A stretch of 32,099 bases of DNA from Variovorax sp. WDL1 (GTDB taxonomy: Bacteria; Pseudomonadota; Gammaproteobacteria; Burkholderiales; Burkholderiaceae_C), in assembly GCF_001541225.1 (NCBI RefSeq), contig NZ_LMTS01000153.1, forward strand, positions 5,749-37,847. The letters run 5' to 3'. The position numbers and the translations under genes were made by a program. Each line of letters opens with the position of its first letter. The stretch's first letter is position 1. This document shows, piece after piece, positions 26,985-32,099 of the stretch. The notes beneath the pieces are model-generated. The model saw nothing but the letters and a program-made list of their open reading frames with translations. It made no database searches and was not told where the DNA came from.

Positions 26985-27353
26985 ATGACCACGCCAGAGG
27001 CTGAGACCGGTCCGGCACTCGGGGAGCTTCGTCTAGCCGCCCTGCTGCGGCAGGCCCCGCTCGAGTTCGCGCGCGTGGTGTACGGGCTCAACGACCGCGC
27101 CAACGGCCGTGCCGGCACCATGGCGGCCGAGGATGTCGCCAGGACGGTCCGGCAAGGATCGCCGGTCACGCGGGAGCGCGCCGAGCAGCGCGCGCGCGGC
27201 TACCTGCCGCTGGCGGGCCATGAACATTGCCCGCGCTGCTGGGTGTTCAACGGCACCAAGAGCCCGCTGCACTTCCGCGAAGCCACCGAGGAGAGGCCCG
27301 AATCGGCCGTCTGCAAGGTGTGCGGGGCCGAGTACACGACCAGTCCGGATTGA
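26985..27353 (+). CDS. Zinc-ribbon hypothetical protein
   Basis: A 122-residue protein without signal or membrane segments. The C-terminal third holds two Cys pairs, H-C-P-R-C-W (Cys82, Cys85) and V-C-K-V-C-G (Cys110, Cys113), which together form a plausible zinc ribbon. The N-terminal part is helical and basic, with L-R-L-A-A-L-L-R-Q-A-P-L-E-F-A-R. GGGGAA precedes ATG 26985 at good spacing. It stands alone between tRNA-Val and phaR. Nucleic-acid or protein binding is the usual role of such ribbons; I do not recognise the family. Confidence 0.65.
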   Translation: MTTPEAETGPALGELRLAALLRQAPLEFARVVYGLNDRANGRAGTMAAEDVARTVRQGSPVTRERAEQRARGYLPLAGHEHCPRCWVFNGTKSPLHFREATEERPESAVCKVCGAEYTTSPD

Positions 27354-27405
27354 TGGCGCTCCCCGGTCAGGGTAAACCTTGGCGCGGTGCAGCAAAACCG
27401 CTCCC

Positions 27406-27450
27406 TAGAATGGTTTGCGCGTGAAGACGCGAAACCTCAAGGAGTCCGTA
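27406..27450 (+). promoter_or_regulatory. phaR -10 element and ribosome binding site
   Basis: TAGAAT at 27406-27411 (followed by GG) is the likely -10, putting the start of transcription near 27418. AAGGAG at 27439-27444 lies six bases before GTG 27451 and fixes the start codon. In-frame TTG 27415 and GTG 27421 sit at the predicted transcript start and are unlikely. No clear -35 is seen. Confidence 0.55.
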
Positions 27451-28008
27451 GTGCAGAGCAAGAAGTCCGCCGGCGACAAGCCGACGCAGCGGGTGATCAA
27501 GAAATATCCCAACCGCAGGCTCTACGACACGGAAACCTCCGCCTACATCACGCTCACCGAGGTCAAGCAACTGGTGATGGACAAGTCGCCTTTCGTGGTG
27601 CGCGACGCCAAGAGCGGCGACGATCTCACGCGCAGCATCCTGCTGCAGATCATCCTCGAGGAGGAGGCTGGCGGCGCGCCGATGTTCACCGAGCAGGTGC
27701 TGGCCAACATCATCCGGTTCTATGGCCAGGCCATGCAAGGCTACATGGGGCCCTATCTCGAGAAGAACATCCAGGCCATGACCGAGGTGCAGGCGCAGCT
27801 GGCCGAGAAGGCGCAGGCGCTCACGCCCGAGATGTGGGCGCGCTTCATGACCATGCAGTCGCCCATGCTCCAGGGCCTCATGGGCAACTACGTCGAGCAA
27901 TCGAAGAACGTGTTCCTGCAGATGCAGGAGCAGATGCAGAAAAATACCGAGCAAGTGCTGGGTGCCTTCGGCATCAAGCGACCCCAGGGCGGCCAGCCTG
28001 ACCATTAG
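27451..28008 (+). CDS. phaR: Polyhydroxyalkanoate synthesis repressor PhaR
   Basis: DNA- and polymer-binding repressor that senses polyhydroxybutyrate granules and controls phasin genes. The 185-residue product opens with the PHB/PHA-accumulation regulator DNA-binding region, V-I-K-K-Y-P-N-R-R-L-Y-D-T-E-T-S-A-Y-I-T, followed by L-T-E-V-K-Q-L-V. A middle PHB-binding region follows, then a Gln/Met-rich helical C-terminus (M-Q-E-Q-M-Q-K). GTG start chosen from the AAGGAG site six bases upstream. In Comamonadaceae phaR often lies apart from phaC; here bdhA is 3 kb upstream, so two polyhydroxybutyrate functions lie in the same neighbourhood. rimO begins 18 bases downstream on the same strand. Confidence 0.95.
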   Translation: MQSKKSAGDKPTQRVIKKYPNRRLYDTETSAYITLTEVKQLVMDKSPFVVRDAKSGDDLTRSILLQIILEEEAGGAPMFTEQVLANIIRFYGQAMQGYMGPYLEKNIQAMTEVQAQLAEKAQALTPEMWARFMTMQSPMLQGLMGNYVEQSKNVFLQMQEQMQKNTEQVLGAFGIKRPQGGQPDH

Positions 28009-28026
28009 CGGGGACAATAAGGGGTT

Positions 28027-29433
28027 ATGAGCGAAGTAGCCTCCCCTGAACGCATTGCCGCGCTGGCAACCCCCAAGGTCGGATTCGTGAGCCTCGGCTG
28101 TCCCAAGGCACTCACGGATTCCGAGCTGATCCTGACCCAACTGAGCGCCGAGGGCTACCAGACCTCGAAGACCTTCGAAGGTGCTGACCTGGTGATCGTC
28201 AACACCTGCGGATTCATCGACGATGCCATCAAGGAAAGCCTCGACACGATCGGGGAGGCGCTGGCCGAGAACGGCCGCGTGATTGTCACCGGCTGCCTGG
28301 GCGCCAAGACCGGCGAGGCGGGTGGCAACCTGGTGCGCCAGATGCATCCGAGCGTGCTGGCCGTCACCGGCCCCCATGCGACACAGGAAGTGATGGATGC
28401 GGTGCATGCGAACCTGCCCAAGCCGCACGACCCCTTCATCGACCTGGTGCCGCAGGCCTTCGGCGTCGCAGGCCTGAAGCTGACGCCGCGGCACTATGCC
28501 TATCTGAAAATCAGCGAGGGGTGCAACCATCGCTGCACCTTCTGCATCATTCCCTCGATGCGCGGCGATCTGGTGTCGCGGCCGGTAGGGGACGTGTTGA
28601 GCGAGGCCAAGGCCCTGTTCGAAGGTGGCGTGAAGGAACTGCTGGTGATCAGCCAGGACACCTCGGCCTACGGCGTCGACCTCAAGTACCGCACCGGCTT
28701 CTGGGACGGCAAGCCGGTCAAGACGCGAATGCTGGAACTGGTGCGCACGCTGGGTGAGATTGCCGAGCCCTACGGCGCCTGGGTGCGGCTGCACTACGTG
28801 TATCCCTATCCCAGCGTCGACGAGATCATCCCGCTGATGGCCAGCGGCCGGGTGCTGCCTTACCTCGACGTGCCGCTGCAGCACAGCCATCCGGCGGTGC
28901 TGCGGCGCATGAAGCGGCCCGCCAGCGGCGAGAAGAATCTGGAGCGTATCGCGCGCTGGCGCGAGCTGTGTCCCGAGCTCGTCATCCGCAGCACCTTCAT
29001 CGCCGGCTTCCCCGGGGAGACGGAAGAAGAGTTCGAGCATCTGCTCGACTTCATCCGCAGCGCCGAAATCGATCGCGCGGGCTGCTTCGCCTACAGCCCG
29101 GTCCAGGGCGCAGCCGCCAACGACATCCCCGGCATGCTGCCCGAGGCGGAGCGCGAAGCTCGGCGCGCGCGCTTCATGGAAGTCGCCGAAGCCGTCTCGA
29201 TCGCGAAGCTGCGCCGGCGCATCGGTGCCACGATGCAGGTGCTGGTCGATTCAGCGCCGGGGCTGGGGCGCAAGGGCGGCGTGGGGCGGACCTACGCCGA
29301 TGCGCCGGAGATCGACGGCACGGTGCGGCTGTTGCCGCCCGAGAAAATCAGCAAGACCCTGAAGGTCGGTGATTTCACGCGCGCACGCATCGTCGGCGCC
29401 GAGGGACACGATCTGGTCGCGTTGCCCGTCTGA
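28027..29433 (+). CDS. rimO: Ribosomal protein S12 methylthiotransferase
   Basis: Radical-SAM enzyme that adds a methylthio group to a conserved aspartate of ribosomal protein S12. The 468 residues show the three domains of the family. The N-terminal methylthiotransferase domain has cluster cysteines Cys25 (S-L-G-C-P-K), Cys61 (V-N-T-C-G-F) and Cys90 (V-T-G-C-L-G). The radical-SAM core has C-N-H-R-C-T-F-C (Cys166, Cys170, Cys173). A C-terminal TRAM domain ends in [23 protein letters not shown] after the SAM motif distinguishes RimO from MiaB. AAGGGG lies just before ATG 28027; GACAAT at 28013-28018 may give it a promoter of its own besides that of phaR. Confidence 0.97.
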   Translation: MSEVASPERIAALATPKVGFVSLGCPKALTDSELILTQLSAEGYQTSKTFEGADLVIVNTCGFIDDAIKESLDTIGEALAENGRVIVTGCLGAKTGEAGGNLVRQMHPSVLAVTGPHATQEVMDAVHANLPKPHDPFIDLVPQAFGVAGLKLTPRHYAYLKISEGCNHRCTFCIIPSMRGDLVSRPVGDVLSEAKALFEGGVKELLVISQDTSAYGVDLKYRTGFWDGKPVKTRMLELVRTLGEIAEPYGAWVRLHYVYPYPSVDEIIPLMASGRVLPYLDVPLQHSHPAVLRRMKRPASGEKNLERIARWRELCPELVIRSTFIAGFPGETEEEFEHLLDFIRSAEIDRAGCFAYSPVQGAAANDIPGMLPEAEREARRARFMEVAEAVSIAKLRRRIGATMQVLVDSAPGLGRKGGVGRTYADAPEIDGTVRLLPPEKISKTLKVGDFTRARIVGAEGHDLVALPV

Positions 29434-29450
29434 TGCAGTTTTCGACGGAC

Positions 29451-29480
29451 AAGAAAAAAGCCACCGGAGGCCGGTGGCTT
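29451..29480 (-). terminator. Intrinsic terminator of tRNA-Leu
   Basis: A perfect 10-bp stem, AAGCCACCGG/CCGGTGGCTT, with a 3-base loop spans 29458-29480. On the minus strand it is followed by a T-rich run (TTTTTTCTT), a textbook Rho-independent terminator placed 35 bases after the tRNA-Leu 3' end. In the plus direction no T tract follows, so rimO gets only a hairpin. Confidence 0.85.
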
Positions 29481-29514
29481 GAATCGAAGATGGCCCAGAG
29501 GGATTATCTAAACT

Positions 29515-29599
<85 letters not shown>

Positions 29600-29635
29600 C
29601 CACTTGCTGCACGGAACAAGTCCTTGCAACAGGTT

Positions 29636-29667
29636 TTGAATTTCAGGAAAGAAAGAGAGTATATATC
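29636..29667. promoter_or_regulatory. AT-rich element between tRNA-Leu and rnr, overlapping promoters
   Basis: AGTATATATC at 29658-29667 serves both directions on paper. Plus strand: TTGAAT (29636-29641), 18 bases, then TATATA (29660-29665), aimed at rnr. Minus strand: TGATATATA (an extended -10, TG-A-TATATA) or TATACT, aimed at tRNA-Leu with a leader of about 50 bases. The plus-strand start would fall at about 29672, almost on the proposed rnr start codon. Confidence 0.42.
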
Positions 29668-29673
29668 AAAAAT

Positions 29674-31947
29674 TTGAGCCACTCCGGCGGACTGCTGGAC
29701 GAAGTCGAAGGAACGGTGCAGGGTCATCGCGACGGGCACGGTTTTGTGCAGCGCGACGATGGCGAAGCCGACATCTATCTGCCCCCCAACGAGATGCGCG
29801 CGGTGCTGCACAAGGACCGCGTCAAGGCACGCGTCGTGCGCCAGGATCGCCGCGGCCGGCCCGAGGGCCGCGTGGTCGAGATCATCGAGCGGCCCGAGCA
29901 GCCGATCATCGGCCGGCTTCTGCACGAAGGCGGCATCTGGCTGGTCGCGCCCGAGGACAAGCGCTACGGCCAGGACGTGATGATTCCCAAGGTCGCGATC
30001 GGCACCGCCAAGGTGGGCCAGGTGGTGGTCGTGCAGTTGACCGAGCCGCCTGCGCTCTTTGGCCAGCCCGTGGGCCGCGTCAAGGAGGTGCTCGGCGAGA
30101 TCGACGATCCGGGCATGGAGATCGAGATCGCCGTGCGAAAGTACGGCGTGCCGCACGAGTTCTCCGAGGCCTGCCTGGCCGAGGCCAAGGCGCTGCCCGA
30201 CAAGGTGCGTGCCATCGACAAGAAGGGCCGGGTCGACCTGACCGATGTTCCGCTCGTCACCATCGATGGCGAGGATGCCCGGGACTTCGATGATGCGGTG
30301 TACTGCGAGCCCGCCAAGGTGGGCCGCGGCAAGGGCTGGCGCCTGCTGGTTGCCATTGCGGACGTCAGCGCCTATGTGCACACCGGCTCGGCCATCGACA
30401 TCGACGCTTATGACCGCGCGACCAGCGTCTACTTTCCGCGCCGCGTCATCCCCATGCTGCCGGAGAAGCTGTCCAACGGCCTGTGTTCGCTCAACCCCGA
30501 GGTCGAGCGCTTGTGCATGGTGTGCGACATGCTGGTGACTGCCGAGGGCGAGATCTACGCATACCAGTTCTACCCGGCCGTGATGTGGAGCCATGCCCGC
30601 TTCACCTACACCGAGGTCGCGGCGATCCTCGGCAATACGCGCGGCCCCGAGGCGGCCAAGCGCAAGGAGCGGGTGAAGGACCTGCTCAACCTGCACGACG
30701 TCTACCGCGCGCTGCTCGCCCAGCGCAGCAAGCGCGGCGCGGTCGACTTCGAGACCACCGAGACGCAGATCATCTGCGACGAGGCCGGCCGCATCGAGAA
30801 GATCGTGCCGCGCACGCGCAACGAGGCGCACCGCCTGATCGAGGAGGCGATGCTCGCGGCCAACGTGTGCAGCGCCGACTTCATCGCAGAGGGCAAGCAC
30901 CCGGGCCTGTATCGCGTGCACGAGGGCCCGACGCCCGAGAAGAAGGAGATCCTGCGCGGCTACCTCAAAGCCATGGGCGTGGGCCTGTCGATCACCGACG
31001 ACCCCAGGCCCGGCGAGTTCCAGGCCATCGCCGAGGCGACGAAGGAGCGGCCCGACGCGCAGCAGATCCACACCATGCTGCTGCGCTCCATGCAGCAGGC
31101 AATCTACACGCCCATCAACAGCGGCCACTTCGGCCTGGCCTACGAGGCCTACACGCATTTCACCAGCCCGATCCGGCGCTACCCCGACCTCCTGGTGCAT
31201 CGGGTGATCAAGGCCATCCTGGGCAAGACCAAGTACCAACTGCCGATGCTGCCGACGCCGGGCGAGGCACATGCAAAGCTCGCCAAGCGGCTGGCGTCGC
31301 GAGTCAAGTCGCCGACCACCAAGCCCCAGAAGGCCACGGTCGCCCCGAGCAAGGAGGTGCTGGCCTGGGAGGCGGCGGGCCTGCACTGCAGCGCCAACGA
31401 GCGGCGCGCCGACGAAGCCAGCCGCGACGTTGAAGCCTGGCTCAAGTGCAAATACATGCGCGAGCATCTGGGCGAGGAATACGGCGGCGTGGTCACTGCC
31501 GCCACCACCTTCGGTATCTTCGTCACGCTCGACGCGATGTACGTGGAGGGCTTGGTGCACATCACCGAGCTCGGCGGCGAATACTTCAAGTTCGACGAGC
31601 AGCGGCAGGAACTGCGAGGCGAGCGCACCGGCATCCGATACGCAATCGGCACCCGTGTGCGCGTGCAGGTGAGTCGTGTCGACCTCGATGGCCGGAAGAT
31701 CGACTTCCGCCTGGTGCGCGAGGGCGAAGAGCTGAGTTCGAGGGCCTTGAAGGACAAGGGCCTGGCGACCGGGGGCGTGCCCGCCAAGGCCTCGACCAAA
31801 CGCAGTGCACGCAAGAGGCCCGAGCCTTCTGCTGCCGAACACAGCGATCACGCTGCAAGCGCGGCGCCGCAGTCGGCCATGCAGGCTTTCCGTACGGCCG
31901 TCAAGAAGGCCGCCAGCAAGATGAAAGGGCGCAAGCCGCGCCGTTGA
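29674..31947 (+). CDS. rnr: Ribonuclease R
   Basis: Processive 3'-5' exoribonuclease that degrades structured RNA. With the TTG 29674 start the product is 757 residues: two cold-shock domains ([16 protein letters not shown] at the start), the RNB domain with the metal-binding [10 protein letters not shown] at 198-207, the [12 protein letters not shown] segment, an S1 domain ([14 protein letters not shown]), and a Lys/Arg-rich tail. The N-terminal helix-turn-helix region of enterobacterial RNase R is missing: sequence homologous to the end of that region begins directly at the start. The upstream frame runs into tRNA-Leu and cannot be coding. TTG fits best (AGGAAAG and AGAGAG stretches upstream, loosely spaced); CTG 29692 or 29695 are alternatives. 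Confidence 0.93.
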   Translation: MSHSGGLLDEVEGTVQGHRDGHGFVQRDDGEADIYLPPNEMRAVLHKDRVKARVVRQDRRGRPEGRVVEIIERPEQPIIGRLLHEGGIWLVAPEDKRYGQDVMIPKVAIGTAKVGQVVVVQLTEPPALFGQPVGRVKEVLGEIDDPGMEIEIAVRKYGVPHEFSEACLAEAKALPDKVRAIDKKGRVDLTDVPLVTIDGEDARDFDDAVYCEPAKVGRGKGWRLLVAIADVSAYVHTGSAIDIDAYDRATSVYFPRRVIPMLPEKLSNGLCSLNPEVERLCMVCDMLVTAEGEIYAYQFYPAVMWSHARFTYTEVAAILGNTRGPEAAKRKERVKDLLNLHDVYRALLAQRSKRGAVDFETTETQIICDEAGRIEKIVPRTRNEAHRLIEEAMLAANVCSADFIAEGKHPGLYRVHEGPTPEKKEILRGYLKAMGVGLSITDDPRPGEFQAIAEATKERPDAQQIHTMLLRSMQQAIYTPINSGHFGLAYEAYTHFTSPIRRYPDLLVHRVIKAILGKTKYQLPMLPTPGEAHAKLAKRLASRVKSPTTKPQKATVAPSKEVLAWEAAGLHCSANERRADEASRDVEAWLKCKYMREHLGEEYGGVVTAATTFGIFVTLDAMYVEGLVHITELGGEYFKFDEQRQELRGERTGIRYAIGTRVRVQVSRVDLDGRKIDFRLVREGEELSSRALKDKGLATGGVPAKASTKRSARKRPEPSAAEHSDHAASAAPQSAMQAFRTAVKKAASKMKGRKPRR

Positions 31948-31960
31948 AGGAGAAACGAAG

Positions 31961-32099
31961 ATGGGTGTAGACAAGAGGAGCCGCATCGCGATCGTCACGG
32001 GTGCGGGCACAGGCATCGGCCGCGCCGCCGCGCTGGCCCTGCTGGGCGATGGCTGGAGCGTGGTGCTGGCGGGCCGCCGGCTGGAGCCGCTCGAGCAGG
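31961..32099 (+). CDS. Short-chain dehydrogenase/reductase, 5' part
   Basis: The first 46 codons of an SDR oxidoreductase, cut by the window end. [24 protein letters not shown] start: the cofactor-binding T-G-A-G-T-G-I-G is complete and is followed by R-A-A-A-L-A-L and V-V-L-A-G-R-R, where the Arg pair suggests NADP preference. AAGGAG, which begins at the last base of the rnr stop codon, precedes ATG 31961 by eight bases, so the gene follows rnr in the same transcript. Substrate unknown. Confidence 0.85.
   Translation, partial: MGVDKRSRIAIVTGAGTGIGRAAALALLGDGWSVVLAGRRLEPLEQ

Overview
This window looks like an ordinary chromosomal segment of a high-GC betaproteobacterium of the Comamonadaceae, most likely Variovorax or a close relative. 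The evidence is the very high GC at third codon positions, a Bug-type tripartite tricarboxylate transporter, PhaR, a short SerB without an ACT domain, the mfd/ispD/ispF neighbourhood, and a hairpin-rich intergenic repeat that resembles ones I recall from this family. The assignment rests on gene content and memory of the family, not on a database search.

Layout. 1-1.5 kb: an outer-membrane efflux lipoprotein, probably the last gene of an RND pump operon, followed by a cluster of hairpins and a small convergent gene. 1.97-5.83 kb: a tightly coupled cobalamin lower-ligand operon, cobQ-cobT-cobS-cobC, in which every junction is a start/stop overlap. 5.86-6.48 kb: a hemerythrin-like protein behind a near-perfect palindromic operator. 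6.5-9.5 kb: endonuclease III, divergent from a PLP aminotransferase, and a zinc-free quinone-oxidoreductase-type dehydrogenase. 9.58-13.6 kb: a minus-strand operon tctC-tctB-tctA plus an Ldh-2 family 2-hydroxyacid dehydrogenase, which suggests uptake and oxidation of an organic acid. 13.7-18.7 kb: mfd, a vapBC toxin-antitoxin module and serB in a row; vapBC sits between two housekeeping genes and overlaps both. 18.76-19.97 kb: ispD-ispF of the MEP isoprenoid pathway, divergent from mfd. 19.98-23.5 kb: an OmpR/EnvZ-type two-component system divergent from two exported proteins, one unknown and one of the SIMPL family. 23.5-28.0 kb: 3-hydroxybutyrate dehydrogenase divergent from relA, then tRNA-Val(GAC), a zinc-ribbon orphan and phaR, so genes for polyhydroxybutyrate use and stringent control lie together. 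28.0-32.1 kb: rimO, tRNA-Leu(CAG) on the minus strand with a strong terminator, ribonuclease R, and the start of a short-chain dehydrogenase cut by the window end.

I see no prophage, insertion sequence, CRISPR array, rRNA or clear new defence system. No gene-free stretch reaches 300 bases; the longest is about 200 bases at 26783-26984. The most unusual structure is the vapBC module. Its predicted promoter lies inside the last codons of mfd, is covered by a perfect 22-bp palindrome, and would start transcription at or next to the vapB start codon. The toxin gene in turn overlaps the start of serB. Other items worth a look are the hemerythrin operator, a palindromic -10 shared by mfd and ispD, an AT-rich element shared by tRNA-Leu and rnr, and an RNase R that lacks the usual N-terminal helix-turn-helix region.
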